Source: WHSW01 sp963740055 (GTDB lineage Bacteria > Actinomycetota > Thermoleophilia > Solirubrobacterales > 70-9). From it: a DNA stretch of 64,000 nucleotides. Every line of letters begins with the position of its first letter. Positions within the stretch are counted from its first letter, which is position 1. Positions 31,812 to 41,002 of the stretch are shown here, in pieces. Under the pieces are notes generated by a model. That model did not search any database. It was not told the DNA's origin and saw nothing but the letters and a program-made list of their open reading frames with translations. Both the position numbers and the translations under genes were made by a program. The DNA is taken from contig CAVUCL010000005.1 in assembly GCA_963740055.1 (NCBI GenBank), forward strand, positions 806,001-870,000, given 5' to 3'.

Positions 31812-33289
31812 TCGCGCTCCCGGCGGCGCATCGAGAGCGCCTCGGCCAGGTGCGCCGACTCGATCGCGTCCGCCTGGTCGAGGTCGGCGAGGGTGCGGGC
31901 GAGTCGCAGCACCCGGGCACGGCCGCGGCCGGAGAGCCCGCTCGCGACCGCGCTCGCGAGCTCGCGCTCGAGCTGCGGGCCGATCGCGATCTCCGCCGCG
32001 CCGAGCTCGCCGTTCGCGCGATCGCCGCCATGGCGCGCGCGCTGGCGCTCGCGGGCGCCGAGCACCCGGCCGCGGACGACGGCGGAGGCCTCCCCCGGCT
32101 CGGAGAAGGCGAGCAGGTCGGGCTGCTCGACCGCGAGCGCGATGTCGATCCGGTCGGCGAGCGCGCCGCTCAGCTTCGAGGCGTAGGCGCGAACCGAGCC
32201 CGGCTCGCAGGTGCAGTCGCCCGAGCGCGCCCCGCGCCCGCACGGGCACGGGTTCGCCGCCGCGACGAGCTGGAACCGGCACGGGAGCTCGACCGCGTAG
32301 CGAGCCCGCACGATCCGCACCACCCCGTCCTCGAGCGGCTGTCTGAGCGCCTCGAGCGCACCGCGGTTGAACTCGCAGAGCTCGTCGAGAAAGAGCACCC
32401 CGCGATGCGCGTGGGTCACCTCCCCCGGTCGCGGCGGCGTCCCGCCGCCGATCAGGCCCGCGGTCGAGATCGTGTGGTGCGGGGCGCGAAACGGCCGCCT
32501 GCCGGCGACCGCGGGCGAGACCGGCCGCCCGCAGGCGCTAGCGACCCTGGCGACCTCGACCCGCTCGCCGCTGCCGAGTGGCGGCATGATCGACGGCAGG
32601 CGCCTGGCGGCCATCGACTTGCCCGCTCCGGGGGGCCCGGTGACGAGCAGGCTGTGCGCCCCGGCCGCCGCGACCTCGAGCGCTCGCCGCAGCGCCGGCT
32701 GGCCGCGCAGGTCGGCGAGGTCGGGGCCTCGCGCGAGGTCCTGGTCGGCGGTGTCGAGCGGATCCGGGGCCGGGGGCTCGTCGTCGCGGCCGAGGCCGCA
32801 GAGCTGCTCGAGGCGCTCGACCGGGACCACCCGACCGCGGGCGACCAGCGCCGCCTCGGCGCCGCAGGCGGCGGGGACGACGATCGCGCGCACGCCGGCA
32901 GAGCTCGCCGCCTCCGCCATCGCCAGCGTCCCGGGCACAGGGCGGATCGCGCCGTCGAGCGCGAGCTCGCCGGCGAAGGCGACGTCGGCGAGCGACTCCT
33001 CGGGCAGCTGCCCGGTCGCGGCGAGGACCGCGGCGGCGATCGCGAGGTCGAACCCGGGCCCCGCCTTGCGCAGGTCGGCCGGGGCGAGGTTGGCGGTGAT
33101 CCGCCGCTGCGGGAACTCGAACCCGGAGTTGGCGAGTGCGGCGCGCACCCGCTCGCGCGACTCGCGCACCGCGGCGTCGGGGAGCCCGACGAGCGTGAAC
33201 GAGGGCAGCCCGGTGCGAACGTCCGCCTCGACCCGGACCTCACGCGCCTCGACGCCGAGGATCGCGTAGGTGCGGGCGACCGCGAGCAT
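31808..33289 (-). CDS. comM: YifB/ComM Mg-chelatase-like AAA+ ATPase
   Basis: A 493-residue ComM-type helicase, which extends DNA branch migration during natural transformation. It has the N-terminal ChlI domain (FTLVGLPDAAVRESRERVRAA), Walker A LLVTGPPGAGKSMAARRLP, the sensor block FRAPHHTISTAGLIGGG, Walker B GVLFLDELCEF and a CNPCPCG-like AANPCPCGRGARSGDCTC cysteine segment. The ATG at 33289 follows TACGGT by 7 nt. dprA overlaps its 3' end. yraN, often in the same operon elsewhere, is here divergent, 107 bp away. Confidence 0.92.
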   Translation of the reverse strand: MLAVARTYAILGVEAREVRVEADVRTGLPSFTLVGLPDAAVRESRERVRAALANSGFEFPQRRITANLAPADLRKAGPGFDLAIAAAVLAATGQLPEESLADVAFAGELALDGAIRPVPGTLAMAEAASSAGVRAIVVPAACGAEAALVARGRVVPVERLEQLCGLGRDDEPPAPDPLDTADQDLARGPDLADLRGQPALRRALEVAAAGAHSLLVTGPPGAGKSMAARRLPSIMPPLGSGERVEVARVASACGRPVSPAVAGRRPFRAPHHTISTAGLIGGGTPPRPGEVTHAHRGVLFLDELCEFNRGALEALRQPLEDGVVRIVRARYAVELPCRFQLVAAANPCPCGRGARSGDCTCEPGSVRAYASKLSGALADRIDIALAVEQPDLLAFSEPGEASAVVRGRVLGARERQRARHGGDRANGELGAAEIAIGPQLERELASAVASGLSGRGRARVLRLARTLADLDQADAIESAHLAEALSMRRRERD

Positions 33290-33296
33290 GATCGCG

Positions 33297-33302
33297 ACCG
33301 TA
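33297..33302 (-). promoter_or_regulatory. leaderless-type -10 box TACGGT
   Basis: TACGGT ends 7 nt before the comM ATG at 33289. Confidence 0.4.
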
Positions 33303-33382
33303 TGGGCGCCCGGCGCGCAAATGGCCCGTCGAAGGTCGCGAATCCGGCGCCTTGGCGGTGCAATCGGCGCGCGGGCGCGACC

Positions 33383-33388
33383 TAGGCT
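33383..33388 (+). promoter_or_regulatory. leaderless-type -10 box TAGGCT
   Basis: TAGGCT ends 8 nt before the yraN ATG at 33397. The same hexamer at similar spacing precedes the genes at 51379 and 55040. Confidence 0.5.
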
Positions 33389-33396
33389 GACCGACG

Positions 33397-33780
33397 ATGA
33401 CCGCAGCCCGCCAGCGCCTCGGGCGCGAGGCCGAGGACCTGGTCGCGGCCCGGGTCGAGGCCGCCGGGTGGCGGATCGTCGCCCGCAACGTGCGCACCGC
33501 GGCGGTCCGCGGCGAGCTCGATCTGATCGCGCTCGACCGGGCGACGCTCGTCTTCGTCGAGGTCAAGGCCCGCCGAGCCGGCTCCGCGGTCGGGCCCGAG
33601 ACGCCGGCGATGGCGGTCGGGGCGCGCAAGCGAGCGAAGCTGCGCCAGCTCGCCGCGGCCTGGCTGCGCGAGTCCGAGGCGGTGCCGCGGCACCGCGAGC
33701 TGCGCTTCGACGTCGTCGGGATGCGTTTCGGACCCGGCGCCACGGTTACCGAGTACGAACACCTGCGCGGCGCGTTCTAG
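33397..33780 (+). CDS. yraN: UPF0102/YraN family nuclease-fold protein
   Basis: A 127-residue protein of the YraN family, a restriction-endonuclease-like fold of unknown biological role. RQRLGREAEDLVAARVEAAGW, then NVRTAAVRGELDLIALDRATLVFVEVKARR, places E-L-D...E-V-K at the PD-(D/E)xK metal site. The C-terminus has the usual LRFDVVGMRFGPG. It is divergent from comM/dprA, with which it is commonly linked in other genomes, so a DNA-uptake or repair association is plausible but unproven. Leaderless promoter. Confidence 0.88.
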   Translation: MTAARQRLGREAEDLVAARVEAAGWRIVARNVRTAAVRGELDLIALDRATLVFVEVKARRAGSAVGPETPAMAVGARKRAKLRQLAAAWLRESEAVPRHRELRFDVVGMRFGPGATVTEYEHLRGAF

Positions 33781-33843
33781 CGATGAGTTTCGCCCGCCGC
33801 CGCCGTCTCAGGTGATGAATGTGGACCGACCGAGGAGGCTTCG

Positions 33844-34206
33844 ATGAGTGAGTACGTGGACGGATTCGTGGTTCCGGTGAAGCGCGACCGGGTCGACGAG
33901 TACCGCGAGATCGCGGCGAAGGCCGGCGCGGTGTGGAGGGAGTTCGGGGCGACCGACTACAAGGAGTGCGTCGCCGACGACGTCGACCCGGGCAAGGAGA
34001 CCTCGTTCCCGCGCAGCGTCAAGCTCGAGGACGACGAGGTGGTCGTCTTCTCCTGGATCAGCTACGAGTCGAAGGCGAAGCGCGACGAGGTCAACGCGAA
34101 GGTGATGGCCGACCCGCGGATGAACGAGATGATGGACGAGCAGGACCCGCCGATGGGTCTGAGCCGCATGTTTTTCGGCGGCTTCGAGGTCCTCGTCGAC
34201 GCCTGA
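33844..34206 (+). CDS. DUF1428 family protein
   Basis: A 120-residue DUF1428 protein. It begins MSEYVDGFVVPVKRDRVDEYREIA and contains GATDYKECVADDV, SFPRSVKLEDDEVVVFSWI, and the end EQDPPMGLSRMFFGGFEVLVD, all family landmarks. The fold is a dimeric alpha-beta barrel; no reaction is established. A strong Shine-Dalgarno (CGAGGAGGC) precedes the ATG. It ends 6 bp from the stop of rnhB on the opposite strand. Confidence 0.88.
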   Translation: MSEYVDGFVVPVKRDRVDEYREIAAKAGAVWREFGATDYKECVADDVDPGKETSFPRSVKLEDDEVVVFSWISYESKAKRDEVNAKVMADPRMNEMMDEQDPPMGLSRMFFGGFEVLVDA

Positions 34207-34212
34207 GCGCGC

Positions 34213-34995
34213 TCAGGCGAGCTCGAGCTGGGAGTAGGCGATCGAGGCGAACGAGCGCCGGTGCAGCTCCGACGGGCCGCGCTCGACGATCGCGGCCCGG
34301 TGCTCGGGGGTCGAGTAGCCGACGTTGCCGTCGAAGCCGAAGCCGGGATAGCGCTCGGCGATCCGGTGCATGTAGCGGTCGCGGGTCACCTTCGCGATCA
34401 CCGATGCGGCGGCGATCGCCGCCGAGCGCGCGTCGCCGTCGACCACCGCCCGGTGCTCGACCGCGCAGCGCGGGACCGGGAAGCCGTCGGTGAGGCAGAC
34501 CGCGCCCGGGACCGCGACCCGCTCGATGCAGCGGGCGAGCGCCGCGAGGTTGGTGACGTGGAGACCGCGCGCGTCGATCCCGCGCACGCAGCGCACCGTG
34601 ACCGCGACCCGCGCGGCGGCGCGGACGACGACCGGGTAGAGCGCCTCGCGCTGCTCGACCGTGCGCTGCTTCGAGTCGTCGAGGTCGCCGAGCGCGCGGC
34701 GGTCGCGCATCGTCAACCGCTCGTAATCGATCAGCACCCCGGCCGCGACCAGCGGCCCCGCGAGCGAGCCGCGCCCGGCCTCGTCGGCGCCGGCGACGAA
34801 GCGAACCCCGAACTCGCGGTCGAAGCGAAACAGCTTCGCCGCCCGCCGGCGACGCCGCTGGGCGGCCTTGCGCGCCGCCGGCGCCGGCTTAGAGGAGGCC
34901 GACTCGGTTCGGGGGCCAGTAGGTGAAGAAGGCCTCGCCGATGAGCCAGTCTCGCGGGACCGGTCCCCAGAAGCGGCTGTCGTCGCTGGCTCCAC
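34213..34995 (-). CDS. rnhB: ribonuclease HII, start uncertain
   Basis: RNase HII, which removes single ribonucleotides and RNA from hybrids. The signature FVAGADEAGRGSLAGPLVAAGVL carries the catalytic D-E-A-G-R-G, with later Asp residues in CLTDGFPVP and VVDGDARSAAIAAASVIAKVTRDR. The conserved domain starts about 58 residues after the GTG at 34995. That GTG is the only standard start in frame and overlaps lepB by 107 bp, which is odd; the first 45 codons are shadow-like sequence. A CTG start near 34830 or a hidden indel is more likely. About 205 residues are clearly rnhB. Confidence 0.8.
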   Translation of the reverse strand: MEPATTAASGDRSRETGSSARPSSPTGPRTESASSKPAPAARKAAQRRRRRAAKLFRFDREFGVRFVAGADEAGRGSLAGPLVAAGVLIDYERLTMRDRRALGDLDDSKQRTVEQREALYPVVVRAAARVAVTVRCVRGIDARGLHVTNLAALARCIERVAVPGAVCLTDGFPVPRCAVEHRAVVDGDARSAAIAAASVIAKVTRDRYMHRIAERYPGFGFDGNVGYSTPEHRAAIVERGPSELHRRSFASIAYSQLELA

Positions 34996-35492
34996 GGTTG
35001 TCGCCCATCATGAAGTAGTGATCGGGTGGAATGGTGATCTCGGTCGGGAAGTCGCAGCTGCCGATGCCACCGCACTTGCGGATGTAATCCTCGGGCGGCG
35101 GCTTCTCGCCGTTGACGATCGGGACTCCGTCCTCGATCGAGAGCGTGTCGCCGGGGCCGGCGACGACCCGCTTGATGAAGTTGGTGTCGGCCATCTCGGC
35201 GGTCGGCTCCGGGCACGCCTGGCCCTGCTCGACCTCGGCCGGGCCGGCTCCGCATTCGTTGCCGCGCTCGGCGCCGACCGGCGGGTGGAAGACGACGATG
35301 TCGCCGACCTCGGGATCGCCCCCGAGCCGGAACGAGAACCGGTTGACCAGCACCCGCTGACCGACGTCGAGGGTCGGCTCCATCGACGGGGTCGGGATCT
35401 GGTACGGCTTGACGACGAAGGCCTGGATGCCGAGCGCGAGGCCGATCGCAACGGCGACGATGAGGACGAGCTCGACCAGCCCGCCCCGCCAC
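34889..35492 (-). CDS. lepB: signal peptidase I, frame break at the N-terminus
   Basis: Type I signal peptidase, about 200 residues. A membrane anchor (LVELVLIVAVAIGLALGIQAF) precedes YQIPTPSMEPTLDVGQRV with the catalytic Ser. The Lys general base is in NFIKRVVAGPGD, and MMGDNRGASDDSRFWGPV is the box E signature. In the frame of the domain no ATG, GTG or TTG occurs before the anchor. A GTG at 35492 comes into frame if one G is removed from the GGGG run at 35484-35487, giving MAGGLVELV. An ATG at SMEPT (35383) would lose the active site and is rejected. The insert between box C and D holds two Cys. Confidence 0.8.
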
Positions 35493-35508
35493 GTTGTCGG
35501 CTTCGGGA

Positions 35509-36140
35509 TCAGGCCCTGTCTTCCTCGGAACCCTCGTCCTCGGCGTCGCCGTCACCGGACTCAGCCTCGGAGTCGGATCGTCCGCGGCCTCTGCCGTCGG
35601 CCTCGGCTCGGGCGCGTCGGCCTCCTCGGGGGCCTCCTCGGGCGCGTCGGCGTCCTCGGGGGCCTCCTCGGCCTCGCCGGGCTCGCCCTCGGCGTCCTCG
35701 GACGGTGGCACCGCCTCGGCCTCCTCGAGCGCGACGCCCTCGGAGTCGAGCGCGGTCGGCTCCTCGGCCTCGGCGAGGACCAGGTCGTCCTCGATCCCCC
35801 AGCGGCGCTCGGCGACCCGGGCGCGCTTGCCGACCCGCCCGCGCAGGTAGTAGAGCTTCGCCCGGCGGACGTCGCCGCGGGCGACGACCTCGAGCCGCTC
35901 GATCTTCGGCGAGTGGACCGGAAAGGTTCGCTCGACCCCGACCCCGAACGACTGCTTGCGGACCGCGAACGTCTCGCGCGCGCCGCTGCCCTGGCGGCCG
36001 ATCACGATCCCCTCGAAGACCTGGGTCCGCCTGCGGGTGCCCTCGATCACCTGGAAGTGCACGCGGACGCGATCCCCGGGCTCGAAGCGCGGGATCTTCT
36101 TCAGCTGGCGCTGCTCGATGCTCTCGATGATCGTGCTCAT
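35509..36140 (-). CDS. rplS: 50S ribosomal protein L19 with long acidic C-terminal tail, frame break in tail
   Basis: The core (MSTIIESIEQRQLKKIPRFE; VFEGIVIGRQGSGARETFAVRKQSFGVGVERTFP; VRRAKLYYLRGRVGKRARV) is standard L19 of about 115 residues. An unusual Glu/Asp/Ala/Pro-rich tail follows, with repeats of the type EEAPEDADAPEEAPEEADAPE. Read straight on, the frame has no stop until 34731, inside rnhB. If one base is restored near 35608, the tail stays acidic and ends EDEGSEEDRA at the TGA 35509-35511, just before the lepB start. The acidic tail is actinobacterial in flavour, and its role is unknown. It is preceded by a hairpin in its leader. Confidence 0.8.
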
Positions 36141-36162
36141 CGCGTTAAGGCGTAGAAAAGGC

Positions 36163-36185
36163 GGGTCCCCGGTCGAAGGGGCCCC
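36163..36185 (-). terminator. hairpin with T-run in the rplS leader (attenuator or terminator)
   Basis: On the minus strand GGGGCCCC-TTCGACC-GGGGACCC forms a stem with one mismatch and is followed by GCCTTTTCT. It lies 22 bp before the rplS start and 40 bp after the trmD stop, so it could partly terminate read-through from trmD or attenuate rplS. A possible promoter TACTAT lies just upstream at about 36195. Confidence 0.5.
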
Positions 36186-36225
36186 GCGGGCGTCAGATAG
36201 TAGACAACTCGCCGCTAAGCGTGAG

Positions 36226-36891
36226 CTAAGAGCCGGCGAGCCGCTGGCGGCTGCGCTCGAGCCGCCACTCGCGCACCCGCGCGTGATCGCCGGAGAGCAG
36301 TACCTCGGGAACCCCCCAGCCCCGGTAGTCCGGCGGGCGGGTGTAATGGGGGTACTCGAGCCCGCCGCCGAGCGCGGGCGAGAACGACTCCTCGAGCGCG
36401 CTCTCCGCGTGACCGAGCGAGCCCGGCAGCTTGCGCAGGACCGTGTCGGCGACCACCATCGCCGCCAGCTCGCCGCCCGAGAGCACGTAAGGCCCGACCG
36501 AGATCGAGTCGTCGGCGAGGTGCTCGCGGACGCGCTCGTCGACCCCCTCGTAGCGGCCGCAGAGCAGCGCCAGGTGGGGCTCGCCGGCGAGCTCGTCGGC
36601 GAGCGTGTCGTCGAGCTGGCGACCCGACGGCGCGAGCAGGATCACCCGGGCGTCGCGCCGCTGGTCGCCGTAGGCGTCGCGCAGCGCCGCATCGACGACG
36701 TCGACGCGGAGCACCATCCCGGCGCCGCCCCCGTAGGGAGCGTCATCGACCTGCCCGCCCGTGAGCGGGGTCGAATCGCGGTAGTGAAAGCAGCGCAGCT
36801 CCGACCCGTGCTCGACCGCGTTGCGCACATGTCGCTGCTCCCGAAACCACCCGAACCACTCCGGGAACAGCGTGAAGACGTCGATGCGCGT
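36226..36891 (-). CDS. trmD: tRNA (guanine-37-N1)-methyltransferase, apparent ACG start
   Basis: TrmD, which makes m1G37 in tRNA. The trefoil-knot SAM site is clear: HLALLCGRYEGVDERV and ISVGPYVLSGGELAAMVV, then PHYTRPPDYRGWGVPEVLLSG. The conserved N-terminus RIDVFTLFPEWFGWF is in frame but is preceded by ACG at 36889-36891, where ATG is expected, directly after the KH-gene stop (TGAG-ACG). No ATG, GTG or TTG lies between that point and the previous in-frame stop. Either an ACG start is used or one base is wrong. Starting at the internal GTG/ATG near 36828 would remove a conserved strand. Confidence 0.88.
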   Translation of the reverse strand, partial: TRIDVFTLFPEWFGWFREQRHVRNAVEHGSELRCFHYRDSTPLTGGQVDDAPYGGGAGMVLRVDVVDAALRDAYGDQRRDARVILLAPSGRQLDDTLADELAGEPHLALLCGRYEGVDERVREHLADDSISVGPYVLSGGELAAMVVADTVLRKLPGSLGHAESALEESFSPALGGGLEYPHYTRPPDYRGWGVPEVLLSGDHARVREWRLERSRQRLAGS

Positions 36892-36892
36892 C

Positions 36893-37129
36893 TCAGTCCT
36901 CCACGATTTCGACCATCACGCGGCCGCCGTCGGTGGCGGTCGCGGCGGCCTTGGTGATCGTCCGGAGCGCGTTCGCGACCCGGCCCTCGCGGCCGATCAC
37001 GCGGCCGAGGTCGTCGCCGGCGACGTGGACCTCGAACACGGTCCCGTCGTGCTCGGAGATCTCCTCGACCCGCACGGACTCGGGGTCGGCGACGAGCGCG
37101 CGGACGAGGAACTCGACCAGCTCGCGCAT
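36893..37129 (-). CDS. khpA: KH-domain RNA-binding protein
   Basis: A 78-residue KH-domain protein of the KhpA/YlqC type. The GxxG loop is in GRVIGREGRVANALRTI, and the protein ends VMVEIVED. KhpA forms RNA-binding complexes with KhpB in some bacteria and often lies between rpsP and trmD, as here. It starts 11 bp after the rpsP stop and abuts trmD by 1 bp. Confidence 0.9.
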   Translation of the reverse strand: MRELVEFLVRALVADPESVRVEEISEHDGTVFEVHVAGDDLGRVIGREGRVANALRTITKAAATATDGGRVMVEIVED

Positions 37130-37140
37130 CGGCGCGGGCG

Positions 37141-37392
37141 CTAGCGGCCCGTGGCCTGGATGCCCTTGGCGCGCAGCAGCGTCGCGACCGTGCGGCTCGG
37201 CTGGGCACCGTGGTCGAGCCAGTGGCGGGCGCGATCCTCGTCGATGACGATCACCGACGGGTCCGGCTGCGCGTTGTAGTGGCCGATGGTCTCGATCGTG
37301 CGGCCGTCGCGCGGCGAGCGCCGGTCGGCGACGACGATGCGCCACACCGGGTTGCGACGCGAACCCACCCTTCTCAGTCGAATACGGACCAT
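37141..37392 (-). CDS. rpsP: 30S ribosomal protein S16
   Basis: An 83-residue S16. The N-terminus MVRIRLRRVGSRRNPVWRIV and the block IETIGHYNAQPDPSVI are diagnostic. It is followed by khpA, trmD and rplS in the normal bacterial order, and lies 56 bp downstream of ffh. Length is normal. Confidence 0.95.
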   Translation of the reverse strand: MVRIRLRRVGSRRNPVWRIVVADRRSPRDGRTIETIGHYNAQPDPSVIVIDEDRARHWLDHGAQPSRTVATLLRAKGIQATGR

Positions 37393-37448
37393 CAGCGGCG
37401 CAAGAGGTTAGCGGGTGGGCGACCGGCGGGAGCGCCGGCAAGGACACC

Positions 37449-38786
<1,338 letters not shown>

Positions 38787-38924
38787 CGGAACAGACTAGC
38801 CCGCCACGTCCTCCGCTCTCGCTCGAATCAATTGTCCGCGGCTACGCCGCAGACTTTGCCTTCTGCTTCCGCGTCCGGGCGTGCGGGGTGAGCCTTGGGC
38901 GCGAGTTATCCCGTGCTGCGCGAG

Positions 38925-39938
38925 CTACTCGTCTAGGAGGGCGTGGGCGAATGCCTCGGCGTCGAAGGGGCGCAGGTCCTCGATCGCCTCGCCGACGCCG
39001 ATCAGCTTCACCGGGAGCTCGAGCTCGCCCGCGATCGCGAGCGCGATCCCGCCCTTGGCGGTGCCGTCGAGCTTGGTCAGCACGACCCCGCTGACGTCGA
39101 CCGCGTCGGCGAACGCGCGCGCCTGGCGAAGGCCGTTCTGCCCCGTCGTCGCGTCGATCACGATCAGGGTCTCGTGCGGCGCCCCGTCGAGCCGCTTGGT
39201 CGCGACCCGGCGCACCTTGACCAGCTCCTCCATCAGGTTGCCATGCGTGTGCAGCCGCCCGGCGGTGTCGACGATGACCACGTCCGCCCCGCGGGCCTCG
39301 GCCGCCGCGAGGGCGTCGAAGACGACCGCGCCCGGGTCGCCGCCCGGGGTGCCGCGGACGATCTCGGTCCCGGCGCGCTCGGCCCAGGTCTCGAGCTGCT
39401 CGATCGCCGCCGCCCGGTAGGTGTCCGCGGCCCCGACGATTACCTCGAGGCCGAAGCGCTCGCGCAGGACCGCGGCGAGCTTGCCGATCGTCGTCGTCTT
39501 CCCGGTGCCGTTGACCCCGACGACCATGATCACCGCGGGCTTGCCGCTCAGGTCGAGCGCCGGGGCCTCGCTGCCGGCGAGCCCGGCGAGCAGCTCGACC
39601 AGCCGCTCGCGGATCGCCTCGCCTCCGGCAAGCTCGCCGCCCTCGACCTCGGCCTCGAGCCGGCCGACCACGTCCGCGGTCGCGCGGGCGCCGACGTCGG
39701 CGAGGATCAGCGCCTCCTCGAGCCGCTCCCAGGTCTCGGAATCGAGGTTGTCGAAGATGTTCGCGGTGAGCTCGGCGCGCAGCGCCTGGCGGCTCTTCGC
39801 CAGCCGCTCGCGCAGCCGCGCGAAGCGCCCGGGGACGCGGGCCTCGCCCGAGTCCGGCGGTCCCGAGACCGCGCCGTCGGCTCCGTCAGCCGAGCCGGCC
39901 GCACCGGGCGGAAGCCTGACCAGCTGCTCCCACTCCAT
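38925..39938 (-). CDS. ftsY: SRP receptor FtsY
   Basis: A 337-residue SRP receptor. A short variable N-terminus (about 45 residues, not a long acidic A domain) is followed by the NG domain with MVVGVNGTGKTTTIGKLAAV, VGAADTYRAAAIEQLETWAE, IVDTAGRLHTHGNLMEELVKV and LTKLDGTAKGGIALAIAGEL. It receives SRP-ribosome complexes at the membrane. It starts 15 bp after the stop of the GH26-like gene, which separates it from smc, its usual neighbour. Confidence 0.95.
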   Translation of the reverse strand: MEWEQLVRLPPGAAGSADGADGAVSGPPDSGEARVPGRFARLRERLAKSRQALRAELTANIFDNLDSETWERLEEALILADVGARATADVVGRLEAEVEGGELAGGEAIRERLVELLAGLAGSEAPALDLSGKPAVIMVVGVNGTGKTTTIGKLAAVLRERFGLEVIVGAADTYRAAAIEQLETWAERAGTEIVRGTPGGDPGAVVFDALAAAEARGADVVIVDTAGRLHTHGNLMEELVKVRRVATKRLDGAPHETLIVIDATTGQNGLRQARAFADAVDVSGVVLTKLDGTAKGGIALAIAGELELPVKLIGVGEAIEDLRPFDAEAFAHALLDE

Positions 39939-39953
39939 CGGCTCGCGCGCCGA

Positions 39954-40931
39954 TCAGAGCCCGAGCTGGCAGGTCCGCCAGTCGGTCAGGGGCTTGGCTC
40001 CGAACAGCTCGCGAAACCGGATCGCGGCCTGCGGGAACTGGCCGTCGGAGATCCTGCTGCGGATCTGGTCCGTGTCGTAGTCGAAGTAATGGTGGTAGGC
40101 GACGTCGTTGGCCTCGATCCAGTCGTGCATCGCCTCGATGAAGTAGGGGTTGTCGCCGCCGCCGTTGCCGTCGGAGCGCAGCGCCAGCCCCCACTCCGGG
40201 TAGCTCATCGGCTTCCCGTGGATCTCGGCGAAGGCCGCGTGCCAGGCGAGCCCGTGCGGGCGGACGACGAAGTCCTGCCAGCGCAGCGCCGGGTCGGCGA
40301 GCGCGTCGTCGAAGTACTGGTCGTAGACGTCGAGCCCGATGTAGTCGACGTAGCGGTCGCCGGGATAGGCGGGGCCCGGCTCGGAGGTGCCGGGGCCGAT
40401 CGCCATCGTCCAGTCGAAGCGGAAGCGCTCGCCCTTGGCGCCGCGCAGGGAGCGGACGATGTGGCGCCAGTAGGCCGCGTAGCGCGCCGGGTGCGCGGTC
40501 GACGACCACCCGAAGAAGTCGGCGTTCGCCTCCCAGCCGATCCGCAGCACCGCGTCGCCGAGCCCGCCCGCGACAAGGCGCCGGCCGAGGCGGCGAAAGT
40601 GGCGGTCGTAGCTGGCCTCGCGCCCCGGCTCGAACGACCCGTCGCCGCCGGTGAGCATCGGGACCGAGAGCACGATCTCGCGCTTGCTGTGGCCCCAGGC
40701 CCTGGTCCACAGGTTCGGGGTCCTGAGCGTGCGCCAGTTCGTGCGGGGCAGGAAGTCGAGGACGCCGGCGACCGGATGGCCGAGCGAGGATCCGAACGCC
40801 TGCACGCGCTCCGGCTTCGCCGCGCCGGTGTAGACGCCGAGGGTGCCGCTGGGACAGCTCGCCGCCGCGCCCGCCGGAAACGCCAGCGCGGCGCCGGCGA
40901 GCAGGATCGCGATCTTGTGCCTAACCGCCAT
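39954..40931 (-). CDS. secreted GH26-like glycoside hydrolase
   Basis: A 325-residue exported protein with signal peptide HKIAILLAGAALAFPAGAAA. The mature domain is a TIM-barrel-like hydrolase: LGVYTGAAKPERVQAFG at the start, VLRIGWEANADFFGW with Glu134 as probable acid/base, DYIGLDVYDQYFDD, and PMSYPEWGLAL with Glu246 as probable nucleophile. Spacing and motifs resemble GH26 beta-mannanases and related glycanases; the substrate is not predictable. Two Cys (residue 26 and near the end, WRTCQLGL) could pair. It is inserted between smc and ftsY, an unusual position for a secreted hydrolase, with 15 bp to ftsY. Confidence 0.7.
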   Translation of the reverse strand: MAVRHKIAILLAGAALAFPAGAAASCPSGTLGVYTGAAKPERVQAFGSSLGHPVAGVLDFLPRTNWRTLRTPNLWTRAWGHSKREIVLSVPMLTGGDGSFEPGREASYDRHFRRLGRRLVAGGLGDAVLRIGWEANADFFGWSSTAHPARYAAYWRHIVRSLRGAKGERFRFDWTMAIGPGTSEPGPAYPGDRYVDYIGLDVYDQYFDDALADPALRWQDFVVRPHGLAWHAAFAEIHGKPMSYPEWGLALRSDGNGGGDNPYFIEAMHDWIEANDVAYHHYFDYDTDQIRSRISDGQFPQAAIRFRELFGAKPLTDWRTCQLGL

Positions 40932-41002
40932 CGTTCGACCATAGCGACGCCCGCTTAGCGGAAGCGCACCCCGCCGCGCCGATTCGGCCCGGCGCCTCGC
41001 GC

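Noticed and set aside
35381..35383. ATG at 35383 as the lepB start
   Set aside because: It would place the catalytic Ser and the membrane anchor outside the protein; the frame upstream encodes a clear signal-anchor.
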